Assembly: GCF_016862435.1 (NCBI RefSeq)
Contig: NZ_BOMY01000012.1
Span: 118,091 to 182,090 of the forward strand
Direction of reading: 5' to 3'
Source of the DNA: Paractinoplanes tereljensis
GTDB lineage: Bacteria; Actinomycetota; Actinomycetes; Mycobacteriales; Micromonosporaceae
Length of the DNA stretch: 64,000 bases
A program made the translations under genes and the position numbers. Positions 27,372-37,481 of the stretch are shown here, piece by piece. Positions within the stretch are counted from its first letter, which is position 1. Every line of letters begins with the position of its first letter. Below the pieces are notes generated by a model. That model was not told where the DNA came from, did not search any database, and saw only the letters and a list, made by a program, of their open reading frames with translations.

Positions 27372-27982
27372 CTCGGGAGCTCCTTGGCGATCACCTTGGC
27401 CAGCTCGCGGAACGCCTTGCCGCGGTGGCTGATCGCGTCTTTCTCGGCCGGGGTCAGCTCGGCGTTCGTGCGGCTCTGGCCCTCGCCCAGGAAGATCGGG
27501 TCGTAACCGAAGCCGCCCTCGCCGCGCCGCGCCCGCAGGATCGTGCCGCGCTGCTTGCCCTCGACCAGGTGCTCGCGCCCATTGGGCAGCACCAGCGCGG
27601 CCGCGCACACGAACGCGCCACCCCGCTGGTCGTCGCCGACGTCGGAGATCTGGGCCAGCACCAGCTCGAGGTTGGCCCCGTCGTTACCGTGCCCACCGGA
27701 CCAGCGCGCGCTGAACACCCCGGGCATCCCGTTGAGCGCGTCGACCGCGATGCCGGAGTCGTCGGCCACCGTCGGCAGCCCGGTGCGCTTGGCCCCCTCG
27801 CGCGCCTTGATCAGGGCGTTTTCCCCGAAGGTCAGCCCGGTCTCGGGCACGTCGGGGTAGTCGGGGAAGTCACCGAGCCCGACCAGCGCGATGCGCTCGG
27901 TGCCCAGCGCCAGGTCGAGAATGCGCTGAAGTTCGACAAGCTTCTTCTTGTTCGCCGTGGCGAGCAGCAACCGGGAACTCAT
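27368..27982 (-). CDS. rdgB: Non-canonical purine NTP pyrophosphatase
   Basis: The 204-residue HAM1/RdgB enzyme hydrolyses dITP, XTP and related bad nucleotides. It starts [22 protein letters not shown], has [46 protein letters not shown] (catalytic Asp) and ends near [13 protein letters not shown] 27982 is chosen because it overlaps the rph stop by ATGA; the longer open frame would run into rph. The rph-rdgB pair is conserved in actinobacteria. Confidence 0.96.
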   Translation of the reverse strand: MSSRLLLATANKKKLVELQRILDLALGTERIALVGLGDFPDYPDVPETGLTFGENALIKAREGAKRTGLPTVADDSGIAVDALNGMPGVFSARWSGGHGNDGANLELVLAQISDVGDDQRGGAFVCAAALVLPNGREHLVEGKQRGTILRARRGEGGFGYDPIFLGEGQSRTNAELTPAEKDAISHRGKAFRELAKVIAKELPS

Positions 27983-28704
27983 GCCAAGGCCTTCTGCTGG
28001 GCGGCGGCCAGCTCGGCGCACCCGAGGACCCCGAGGTCGAGCAGGGCATTCAGCTGGTCGCGGCTGAACACGCCGTCTTCGCCGGTGCCCTGCACCTCGA
28101 CGAAGTCACCGTCGCCGGTGCACACCACGTTCATGTCGACCTCGGCGGCGACATCCTCCAAATACATCAAGTCGAGGCGGGGCTCGCCGTCGATGATGCC
28201 GACGCTGACCGCCTGGATCGAGCGGTGCATGACCTTGTCCACCTTGCCGGCCAGGGACTTGCGGTCGGCCAGCCAGTTGACCGCGTCGTGCAGCGCGACG
28301 TAGGCGCCGGTGATCGCGGCGGTGCGGGTGCCGCCGTCGGCCTGCAGCACGTCGCAGTCGAGGACGATCGAGTTCTCGCCGAGCGCCTTCAGGTCGATGC
28401 AGGCCCGCAGGCTGCGCCCGATCAGCCGGGAGATCTCGTGGGTGCGGCCGCCGACCTTGCCCTTGATGCTCTCCCGGTCACCACGGGTGTTGGTGGCGCG
28501 GGGCAGCATCGCGTATTCGGCGGTGACCCAGCCGAGGCCGGAACCCTTGCGCCAGCGCGGCACCCCCTCGGTGACGCTGGCGGTGCAGAGCACCCGGGTG
28601 TCGCCGAACTCGACGAGCACCGACCCCTCCGGGTGGATGCTCCACTTCCGGCTGAGGGTCACGGGTCGTAGCTGGTCGGCCGCTCGGCCGTCGGGTCGTG
28701 CCAT
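27979..28704 (-). CDS. rph: Ribonuclease PH
   Basis: The 241-residue phosphorolytic 3'-5' exoribonuclease trims tRNA 3' ends. It starts [21 protein letters not shown], has [39 protein letters not shown] and [23 protein letters not shown]. The length is standard. Cotranscribed with rdgB by overlap; a glycosyltransferase and an Rv1339-like hydrolase lie upstream on the same strand. Confidence 0.97.
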   Translation of the reverse strand: MARPDGRAADQLRPVTLSRKWSIHPEGSVLVEFGDTRVLCTASVTEGVPRWRKGSGLGWVTAEYAMLPRATNTRGDRESIKGKVGGRTHEISRLIGRSLRACIDLKALGENSIVLDCDVLQADGGTRTAAITGAYVALHDAVNWLADRKSLAGKVDKVMHRSIQAVSVGIIDGEPRLDLMYLEDVAAEVDMNVVCTGDGDFVEVQGTGEDGVFSRDQLNALLDLGVLGCAELAAAQQKALA

Positions 28705-28768
28705 GCCTTGAACCTTATTGGTTCGGGCGCTGGTTCGCTCTGTCAGGTCCCGCGCCTGTGGATAACCC

Positions 28769-29941
28769 TCAGATGCGGGGCACGGAGGGGCGCAGCACCG
28801 CTTCCGGCCGCGGCCGGGCGATCGACCTCGCGACCGCCGCGGGCAGCGCGCCGTGCGCCCGCAGGAAGCCGTCCACGGCCTGGTCCCAGCTGAAGCCCTC
28901 GGCCCGGGACCGGGCCGCCGCCCGCCGCTCCGCCTCGGGACGCCGCATCAGGGTGCGCACACCGTCGGCGAACGCCTCCGGGGTGCCGGCCACCGCGATG
29001 CCGGCCTCGCCGACGACCTCGGGCAGGGCGCTGGAGGCGTTGACGACCACCGGCGTACCGCAAGCGAGGGCCTCCAGGGCCGCCAGGCCGAACGTCTCCA
29101 CCGGACCCGGTGAAACGACCACATCGGCGCTGGCCATCAGCGCCGCGACCGCGGAGCGGTCGGCGATGTGGCCGGCGAACCGCACCGGAAGCCGCGCCGC
29201 GCGATACGCGAGCGCCGCCCGGCGCGTGCCGTCCCCGGCCACCGCGAGCACCGCCGGCACCTTCGCGTTGCGCAGCGCGGCGATCGCGTCGACCGCCAGC
29301 TCGGGCCGCTTGGCCCCGGACAGCCGGCTGCAGTAGGCCACCAGCAGTTCGTCGGGCCGGGCGTAGCGGGCCCGGATCGCCGGATCGAACCGGGACGGGT
29401 GGAACTCGTCGAGGTCGACGCCGAGCGGCACCTCGACCAGGTTGGGCACGCCCAGCCGGCGGAACTCGGCCGCCGCGAGCGCGGTGGTGCAGACGATGGT
29501 GTCGAAGTTCTCCGCAGTGCGCAGGTTGAGCCGGTCGGCCACGTGGTCGCGCTTGGGCATGCCCCAGACACCGAGCAGGCCGGCCAGCGTCTCGTGCGAG
29601 ACCATCACCGAGCCGACGCCGCGCTTCCGGGCCCAGCTGCCGGTCCAGCGCAGGGTGGCCCGGTCGGAGACCTCGATGCGGTCGGGCTCGAGGGAGTCGA
29701 GCAGCCGGGTGAGCTCGCCGCGGCCGGCCATCACGCGGTAACCGCCGGTGCGGGGCAGGGGCGCGCTGGGCAGCGTGATCACGCGGCCCTGGGAGGTCTC
29801 GATGTCGGAGCGCTCGCGGCCGGGCACGATGAGGATCGCCTCATGGCCCGCACGCTGGTAACCCTCGCCGAGATTGCGCAACGCCGTCCGGAGGCCACCG
29901 GTATGAGTTGTCACGAAGTTGGCCAGCCGGACAATGCGCAT
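28769..29941 (-). CDS. Family 4 glycosyltransferase
   Basis: The 390-residue GT-B fold protein has an N-terminal acceptor half starting [21 protein letters not shown] and a donor half with [25 protein letters not shown] and the E-x7-E region [24 protein letters not shown]. Such enzymes transfer a sugar from a nucleotide sugar to lipids or small molecules; related actinobacterial proteins act on phosphatidylinositol mannosides or mannosylated lipids. The acceptor is not determinable here. It lies between the hydrolase and rph genes, in place of genes found in the mycobacterial order. Confidence 0.88.
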   Translation of the reverse strand: MRIVRLANFVTTHTGGLRTALRNLGEGYQRAGHEAILIVPGRERSDIETSQGRVITLPSAPLPRTGGYRVMAGRGELTRLLDSLEPDRIEVSDRATLRWTGSWARKRGVGSVMVSHETLAGLLGVWGMPKRDHVADRLNLRTAENFDTIVCTTALAAAEFRRLGVPNLVEVPLGVDLDEFHPSRFDPAIRARYARPDELLVAYCSRLSGAKRPELAVDAIAALRNAKVPAVLAVAGDGTRRAALAYRAARLPVRFAGHIADRSAVAALMASADVVVSPGPVETFGLAALEALACGTPVVVNASSALPEVVGEAGIAVAGTPEAFADGVRTLMRRPEAERRAAARSRAEGFSWDQAVDGFLRAHGALPAAVARSIARPRPEAVLRPSVPRI

Positions 29942-30009
29942 GCAGCAACTCCAAGATCATGATCCGGTGGTACGACGGCGCGTGCGACCCCTGTCCCCCG
30001 GCTCAGGCC

Positions 30010-30756
30010 TTAGAGATCGTACCGGGCGCCGGGGCGAACCACCTCAACCGGGCCGGTATAAGCCGCGGTGGCCGCATCCACAATAGAAGCCTCGGAGAAC
30101 CACGCAGGTATCAAATGGGTCAGCAAAAGCCTGCCCACATCGGCCTTGGTGGCCGCTTCGCCGGCTTCTCCGCCGGTCAGGTGCAGGCCGGGCGGATTGT
30201 CCACGCCGTCCAGGTAACTCGCCTCACACAGGAACAGATCGGCTCCGGCGGCCAGCCGCAGCAGGGGCTCGCAGGGGGCGGTGTCTGACGAGTACGCGAT
30301 CACCCGGCCGCCGTGCTCGATCCGCACGCCGTACGTCTCGATCGGATGGTTGACCCGGTCCACCGTGATCGTGAACGGTCCGATCGGAAACGTGCCCGGC
30401 TGAAGGCCGTAGAACGTGTAGACGTCGTCGAGGGTCTCGTTGTCGGAGCTGTAGGCCGCGGAGATCCGCTCGGCCGCCCCCAGCGGCGCGTAGACCGGGA
30501 TGGGCTCGTGCGCCCCGCGCGGGTCGTACCGCCGGACCACGATGTAGGTGCAGGCGTCCAACATGTGGTCACAATGTAGGTGAGTCAGGATGATCGCGTC
30601 GATCGCGTTCATGTCCGAGTACCGCTGCAGGGCCGACATCGAGCCGGAGCCGAAATCGATGAGAAGCCGGAAGTTATCGGCCTCGACGAGATAGGCGGAA
30701 CAAGCCGCTTCGGGGCCGGGAAAACTGCCGGCGCAGCCGAGAACGGTCAGTCGCAT
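30010..30756 (-). CDS. Metallo-beta-lactamase-fold hydrolase, Rv1339-like cyclic-nucleotide phosphodiesterase candidate
   Basis: The 248-residue protein has the metal site THLHCDHMLD (residues 57-66), SSDTAPCEPLL (Asp ligand) and a late LLLTHLIP histidine. N-terminus MRLTVLGCAGSFPGP is typical of RNase-Z-like MBL proteins. Its position before rph-rdgB matches the mycobacterial gene Rv1339, whose product has been described as an atypical cAMP phosphodiesterase; I infer the same role with moderate confidence. It starts the block with the glycosyltransferase, rph and rdgB on the minus strand. Confidence 0.82.
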   Translation of the reverse strand: MRLTVLGCAGSFPGPEAACSAYLVEADNFRLLIDFGSGSMSALQRYSDMNAIDAIILTHLHCDHMLDACTYIVVRRYDPRGAHEPIPVYAPLGAAERISAAYSSDNETLDDVYTFYGLQPGTFPIGPFTITVDRVNHPIETYGVRIEHGGRVIAYSSDTAPCEPLLRLAAGADLFLCEASYLDGVDNPPGLHLTGGEAGEAATKADVGRLLLTHLIPAWFSEASIVDAATAAYTGPVEVVRPGARYDL

Positions 30757-31017
30757 GCGGGTCCCTCTGCCTCACGCTGGGTCGTCCACGCCCCGCTGGA
30801 CCGGTCCGTGGCAGTCTCTCCAGACCAGTCAATCACGGAGCGAAGCGTACTTCGCGACCTGCGCGGCAAGTAAACGTCTGATCGATTTGTCGCCAAATCG
30901 ACAACGTACATCACACCGCCCGTGACCTCGGTCATTAGCGCAATTCCCGTTACGTCCGGTGAGTCGTTTGCGTTGCACAAAGTGAGGACTTCTTGGGACG
31001 GAACAGACGGGGACAAC

Positions 31018-32710
<1,693 letters not shown>

Positions 32711-32768
32711 GTCGGTAAATGCTCCTGGGTAAGGGTCGAACAGCGGAAGGGGATCTACGAGGATGTCG

Positions 32769-32837
32769 TCAGCGACACTCGTAAACCACCGACACGGGGC
32801 TCTGCCCGAACATGTAGGACTGCACTCCGACACTCAC
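32769..32837 (-). CDS. Possible short ORF (22 aa) between mec and cysO
   Basis: A GTG overlapping the mec stop by GTGA opens a 22-codon frame ending ...VVYECR-stop, 58 nt before the cysO start. Translation would be coupled to mec. The 123-bp mec-cysO gap is long for this otherwise tight operon. It may be a leader peptide or chance; no direct proof. Confidence 0.3.
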   Translation of the reverse strand: MSVGVQSYMFGQSPVSVVYECR

Positions 32838-33265
32838 GCGTCTACCTTCGCATCCACGATGTCGATCTTTTCTTCGGTCACCGCACCGTCCACGATGCGG
32901 AACGACCGGATCTCGTCGAGACCCGGCTCGCGGGTCGACACCAGCACGTAGTGCGCGCCCGGCTCGCCGGCCAGGTTGATGTCCGTCCGCGAGGGGTAGG
33001 CCTCGGTGGCCGTGTGCGAGTGGTAGATGACCACCGGCTCCTCGTCGTTGTCGTCCATCTCGCGCCACACACGGAGCTGTTCCATGGAGTCGAACTGGTA
33101 GAACGTCTGCGACCGGGCCGAATTGTCCATCGGGATGAACCGGGAGGGTGCATCGCTGCCGACCGGACCGGCGATCACGCCACAGGCCTCGTCGGGGTGG
33201 TCCCGGCGGGCGTGGGCGAAGATCGCATCAACGATCGCCCGGTCGATAGTCAGCACGTCGTTCAC
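32834..33265 (-). CDS. mec: JAMM metallopeptidase Mec
   Basis: The roughly 143-residue JAMM-fold zinc peptidase has the glutamate of HPDEACGVIAGP, and the metal motif YHSHTATEAYPSRTD (HxH...D). In mycobacteria Mec releases cysteine from the CysO-cysteine adduct. Here it may also trim the 13-residue tail of CysO. The start is a GTG at 33265 or 33256; neither has a strong ribosome binding site. It lies between DUF2017 and cysO on the same strand. Confidence 0.92.
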   Translation of the reverse strand: MNDVLTIDRAIVDAIFAHARRDHPDEACGVIAGPVGSDAPSRFIPMDNSARSQTFYQFDSMEQLRVWREMDDNDEEPVVIYHSHTATEAYPSRTDINLAGEPGAHYVLVSTREPGLDEIRSFRIVDGAVTEEKIDIVDAKVDA

Positions 33266-33309
33266 ATTACCGTGAGATTTCCCGGCACTGAGTATGGCCG
33301 TGGCCACAG

Positions 33310-33810
33310 TCAGTCGATCTCCGGCAGAGCGTTGAGCAGCGACTCCTGGAGGTAGCCCAGGTACGCGTAGACGCTCAGCTGGAAGACCCGGCTGGAACCC
33401 GGATCGTGCACCGCCGCCTGCTCCAGCTCCTCGCTGAGGTCGGTCTCGGCGCCGATGTCGAGCCGGGTGCCCATGGCCAGGCGCGCGTCGTTGATGGCGC
33501 GCAGCCACGCCTCGGCGGCCTCGCCGTCCAGGCGTACCTCGCCCTCGCCCTCATCGGGCAGGGCCGCGAGAATCGCGCCGGCCTGATCGATCTTCCCGGT
33601 CTTCAGCTCGCCCTCGGTGTACAGGCGGAACTCGGCCGAGTCGTCCGGGCGATCCGGATAGATGTCCGGAAAGAGCCGGGAAACCACCGGGTCGGTGTGA
33701 TCCATCCCGTCGGTCAGCAGGCCGACCACCTCGCCGGCGACCTTGCGCAGCACGCGCACCTCGTCGATCGCGAAGGTGGCCACGCACTGGGTGCCGTTGC
33801 GTCGGAACAT
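33310..33810 (-). CDS. DUF2017 protein (Rv1332 neighbour type)
   Basis: The 166-residue protein MFRRNGTQCVATFAIDEVRVLRKV... matches the DUF2017 family found between clpS and mec in actinobacteria. It is acidic and predicted soluble and helical. Function is unknown. It follows clpS by 20 bp and precedes mec by 44 bp, so it is probably in the same transcript. Confidence 0.85.
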   Translation of the reverse strand: MFRRNGTQCVATFAIDEVRVLRKVAGEVVGLLTDGMDHTDPVVSRLFPDIYPDRPDDSAEFRLYTEGELKTGKIDQAGAILAALPDEGEGEVRLDGEAAEAWLRAINDARLAMGTRLDIGAETDLSEELEQAAVHDPGSSRVFQLSVYAYLGYLQESLLNALPEID

Positions 33811-33830
33811 CTGCCCTCTCCCGCGGTTGC

Positions 33831-34130
33831 TCAGGCCCGGTCAACCGTCGCCCAGAGACCGTATCCATGCAGCTGGTTGGCGTCCATCTCCATGCGCTCG
33901 CGCGCCCCGGAGCTGACCACCGCCCGCCCTTTCGTGTGCACATCAAGCATGAGCTGCTCGGCCCGCTCTTTGCTGTAGCCGAACAACTTCTGAAACACCC
34001 AGGTCACGTATGACATGAGGTTCACCGGATCGTCCCAGACGACAGTCACCCAAAGGCGATCATCGGCGGGTGCCTCCTCGATCTCCGGTGTCTCGACGGG
34101 AGCAACCTGTGGCAACGCCATGACCCCCAT
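33831..34130 (-). CDS. clpS: ClpS adaptor for ClpAP/ClpCP proteases
   Basis: The 99-residue protein has the ClpS core: [46 protein letters not shown]. It brings N-end-rule substrates to the Clp protease. Starts at ATG 34130 or 34121 (MALPQV) are both possible; GGTGG precedes the first. It is divergent from pncB. Confidence 0.94.
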   Translation of the reverse strand: MGVMALPQVAPVETPEIEEAPADDRLWVTVVWDDPVNLMSYVTWVFQKLFGYSKERAEQLMLDVHTKGRAVVSSGARERMEMDANQLHGYGLWATVDRA

Positions 34131-34226
34131 GTTGCCACCGGATTTGCCGCATCGGTGAACCGGAACGCCGAACCGCAGGTCAAGGCACCATTAGTAAGGG
34201 GCAGGACCGCGCAATAGGGTGAGGGG

Positions 34227-35513
34227 GTGAACTCCTTCGCCCCCGCGTTGATGACCGACCAGTACGAGCTGACCATGGTCAGCGCCGCGTTGAAGGACGG
34301 CACGGCCGACCGCAGCTGCGTCTTCGAGGTCTTCGCCCGCCGCCTGCCCACCGGCCGGCGTTACGGCGTGGTCGCCGGCCCGGGGCGGCTGATGGAGCTG
34401 ATCCGCGATTTCCGGTTCACCGACGAAGACATCGACTTCCTGCGCAAAGCGCAGATCGTCGACGAGAGCACCGCGGCCTGGCTGGCGGCCTATCGATTCA
34501 CCGGCGACATCGACGGGTACGCCGAGGGAGAGCTGTTCTTCCCGGGCTCCCCGATCATGACGGTGGCCGGCACCTTCGCCGAGTGCGTGGTGCTGGAGAC
34601 CCTGATCCTCTCGGTGCTGAACCACGACTGCGCGATCGCCACCGGCGCGGCCCGGATGGTCACGGCGGCCCGCGGACGCCCGATCATCGAGATGGGCTCC
34701 CGGCGCACCCACGAGGACGCCGCCATCGCCGCCGCCCGCGCTGCCTACCTGGCCGGCTTCGCCTCCACCTCCAACCTGGCGGCCGGCGCGAAGTACGGCA
34801 TTCCCACCACCGGCACCTCGGCGCACGCGTTCACGCTGCTGCACGACGACGAGCCGACCGCGTTCGCGTCCCAGGTGGCGGCGCTCGGCAAGAACACCAC
34901 GCTGCTTGTCGACACGTACGACATCGCCCAGGGCATCCGGAACGCCATCGCGGTGGCCGGGCCGGGCCTGCGGGCCATCCGGATCGACTCCGGCGACCTG
35001 TCGGTGCTGGCCCAGCACTCCCGTGAGCTGCTCGACTCGCTCGGTGCCACCGAGACAAAGATCATCGTTTCGGGTGACATGGACGAGTACGCGATCGCCA
35101 CCCTCGCCGCCGAGCCGGTCGATCTGTACGGCGCCGGCACGGCCGTGGTCACCGGGTCCGGGGCGCCGACCGCCGGCCTGGTCTACAAGCTGGTCGAGGT
35201 CGACGGCCGGCCGGTGGTCAAGCGCTCGGAGAACAAGGCGACGGTGGGCGGCCGCAAGACCGCCGTACGCCGTCACAAGCCCACCGGAACCGCCACCGAG
35301 GAGATCATCGTCTCCCAGGGCGTGCCCGATCATTTCCCGAACGACCGGCTGCTCCAGCACTCCTTCGTGGCGGCCGGCGAGGTGGCACCTCAGCCCACCA
35401 TCCAGGAGTCCCGCGAGCACCTGCGGCAGTGCCTGATCTCGATCCCGTGGGAGGGCCTGAAGCTCTCGGCCGGCGACCCGGCCATCCCCGTCACCATCGT
35501 CCCGACCGTCTAG
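34227..35513 (+). CDS. pncB: Nicotinate phosphoribosyltransferase
   Basis: The 428-residue enzyme joins nicotinate and PRPP to form nicotinate mononucleotide in NAD salvage. It starts at GTG with ALMTDQYELTMVSAALKDG, then EVFARRLPTGRRYGVVAG, GSRRTHEDAAIAAARAAYLAGFASTSN and IRIDSGDLSVLAQHSRELLD. It precedes pncA by 8 bp; together they turn nicotinamide into NaMN. Divergence from clpS matches the mycobacterial order. Confidence 0.96.
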   Translation: MNSFAPALMTDQYELTMVSAALKDGTADRSCVFEVFARRLPTGRRYGVVAGPGRLMELIRDFRFTDEDIDFLRKAQIVDESTAAWLAAYRFTGDIDGYAEGELFFPGSPIMTVAGTFAECVVLETLILSVLNHDCAIATGAARMVTAARGRPIIEMGSRRTHEDAAIAAARAAYLAGFASTSNLAAGAKYGIPTTGTSAHAFTLLHDDEPTAFASQVAALGKNTTLLVDTYDIAQGIRNAIAVAGPGLRAIRIDSGDLSVLAQHSRELLDSLGATETKIIVSGDMDEYAIATLAAEPVDLYGAGTAVVTGSGAPTAGLVYKLVEVDGRPVVKRSENKATVGGRKTAVRRHKPTGTATEEIIVSQGVPDHFPNDRLLQHSFVAAGEVAPQPTIQESREHLRQCLISIPWEGLKLSAGDPAIPVTIVPTV

Positions 35514-35521
35514 GGGTACTC

Positions 35522-36097
35522 ATGTCGCGTGCGCTGATCATCGTCGACGTCCAGAACGACTTCTGCGAGGGCGGCTCGCTTCCGGTGACCGGTGGCGCCG
35601 CCGTCGCGGCCGAGGTCACCCGGGTTCTCGCCGAGGACACCGGCCGCTGGGACCACGTGGTCGCCACCAAGGACTGGCACATCGACCCCGGAAACCACTT
35701 CAGTGACCACCCCGACTACCTGGACACCTGGCCGGCGCACTGCGTGGTCGGCTCGGGCGGGGCCGACTTCCACCCGTCGCTGGTCACCGACCGGGTCGAG
35801 GAGATCTTCCACAAGGGCGAGCACAAGGCGGCCTACTCCGGCTTCGAGGGCCACGCCGAGGACGGCGCCACCCTGGCCGACTGGCTGCGCGGCCGCGGCG
35901 TGACCGAGGTCGATGTGGTGGGAATCGCAACCGACCATTGCGTACGCGCCACCGCGCTCGACGCCCGCGCCGAAGGCTTCGCCACCACGGTCTTGCTGGA
36001 CCTCACCGCCGGCGTGGCGCCCGGGACCACCGAGGCGGCGCTGGTGGAATTCCGCACCGCATCGATCGAAATGTCCGGCTCACCTCGGGTTTCATAG
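35522..36097 (+). CDS. pncA: Nicotinamidase
   Basis: The 191-residue enzyme hydrolyses nicotinamide to nicotinate. The catalytic triad is visible: Asp in IIVDVQNDF (residues about 6-14), Lys in HKGEHKAAYSGFEG, and Cys in GIATDHCVRATALDA. Metal-binding residues lie in TKDWHIDPGNHFSDHP. The ATG at 35522 is 8 bp after the pncB stop, so the two are cotranscribed. Confidence 0.95.
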   Translation: MSRALIIVDVQNDFCEGGSLPVTGGAAVAAEVTRVLAEDTGRWDHVVATKDWHIDPGNHFSDHPDYLDTWPAHCVVGSGGADFHPSLVTDRVEEIFHKGEHKAAYSGFEGHAEDGATLADWLRGRGVTEVDVVGIATDHCVRATALDARAEGFATTVLLDLTAGVAPGTTEAALVEFRTASIEMSGSPRVS

Positions 36098-36172
36098 GTT
36101 TCCTACCGCCATAAGTGGTTGGTTTTCTGTCGTACCCCCGGGGCAGGATGACGGGCGGAGGTCAGGAACCAC

Positions 36173-37474
36173 ATGCTGCTCACGCCTTACCGCGAAACAC
36201 TCGCGTTGCCCCGGATCAAGTCACTGCTCGCGGTGGCGACGCTCGCCCGCATCCCGATCGCGGCCAGCGCCGTCGTCCTGACCCTCCACGTGGTCACCGA
36301 TCTGGGCCGCGGCTACGGCGCCGCCGGCCTGGTCGGCGCCGCCTTCACCATCGGCGGCTCGGTCGGCGCGCCGGTGATGGGCCGCCTGATCGACCACCGC
36401 GGCCTGCGCCCGATCCTGGTGCTGACCACGGTCGCCGAGGTCATCTTCTGGTCGGTGGCGCAGGGCGTGTCCTATCCGGTGCTGCTGGTGATGGCCCTGT
36501 TCGGGGGCTTCCTGGCGCTGCCCGCGTTCGCCGTGGCCCGCCAGTCGATCGCCGCGCTGACCCCCGAGGCCCAGCGGCTGCCCGCGTTCGCCCTCGACTC
36601 GATCACCACCGAGCTCTCGTTCATGACCGGCCCTGCGCTGGGCGTGCTGATCGCCACCGGCCCCGGCCCCCGCGTCGCGATGCTCACCATCGGCGCCGGC
36701 ATTCTCCTGTCCGGCCTGGGCCTGTGGCTGCTCAACCCACCGGTCCGCGCCGCACACGAGGCGTCCGTGGCGTCCGGCGAGCGGGTCTCCCGCCGTTCCT
36801 GGCTGCGCCCCCGCTTCGTGGCGATCCTGGCCGTGACCATGGCCGCCACCCTGGTCCTCTCCGGCACCGACGTGGCCGTCGTGGCCGTGCTCCGGGAGAA
36901 TGGCGAGATCGGCTGGACCGGCCCGGTGATGACGCTGTGGGCGCTCTACTCGCTGCTGGGCGGCTTCGCCTACGGCACGATGAGCCGCCGCCTGGCGGCG
37001 GTCGCGCTGCTGGCCCCGATGGCGGTGCTGACCGTGGCGGTGGCCCTCGGCAGTGCGCACTGGTGGCTGCTGGCCATCCTGCTGATCCCGTGCGGCGCCC
37101 TGTGCGCCCCCACGATCACGGCCAGCGCCGACGCGGTGAGCCGCCTGACCCCCGCCGCGGCCCGCGGCGAGGCGATGGGCCTGCACAACTCGTCCCTGAC
37201 GGTGGGCGTGGCCCTCGGCGGCCCGCTGGCCGGCCTGGCCGCCGACACCCTTTCCCCGGCGTGGGGCTTCGTAGCGGTCGGCGGCGTCGGCGCCCTGATA
37301 GCCCTGGCGGTCCTCCCGGCCGAACTGCTCCACCGCCGCACCGACGCTGGGCAAGAGCCCGCCGCCTTCCCCTCCGCCGACGTCCTGGCCGCCGGTCCAG
37401 CGGGCCCGGCTGCGGCAATCCCACAACAGCCGATGCCCCATGAATCAGTACCCAGCCCGGCCGGGCGGCACTAG
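36173..37474 (+). CDS. MFS transporter
   Basis: The 433-residue protein has about 12 membrane helices and the MFS loop GRLIDHRGLRPILVL between helices 2 and 3. GLHNSSLTVGVALGGPLAGLAADTL lies in the second half. The C-terminal 50 residues are a Pro/Ala-rich cytoplasmic tail. Substrate is unknown. It begins 75 bp after pncA with a GGCGGAGG-type site and is convergent with the NB-ARC gene. Confidence 0.88.
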   Translation: MLLTPYRETLALPRIKSLLAVATLARIPIAASAVVLTLHVVTDLGRGYGAAGLVGAAFTIGGSVGAPVMGRLIDHRGLRPILVLTTVAEVIFWSVAQGVSYPVLLVMALFGGFLALPAFAVARQSIAALTPEAQRLPAFALDSITTELSFMTGPALGVLIATGPGPRVAMLTIGAGILLSGLGLWLLNPPVRAAHEASVASGERVSRRSWLRPRFVAILAVTMAATLVLSGTDVAVVAVLRENGEIGWTGPVMTLWALYSLLGGFAYGTMSRRLAAVALLAPMAVLTVAVALGSAHWWLLAILLIPCGALCAPTITASADAVSRLTPAAARGEAMGLHNSSLTVGVALGGPLAGLAADTLSPAWGFVAVGGVGALIALAVLPAELLHRRTDAGQEPAAFPSADVLAAGPAGPAAAIPQQPMPHESVPSPAGRH

Positions 37475-37481
37475 CCACGAA

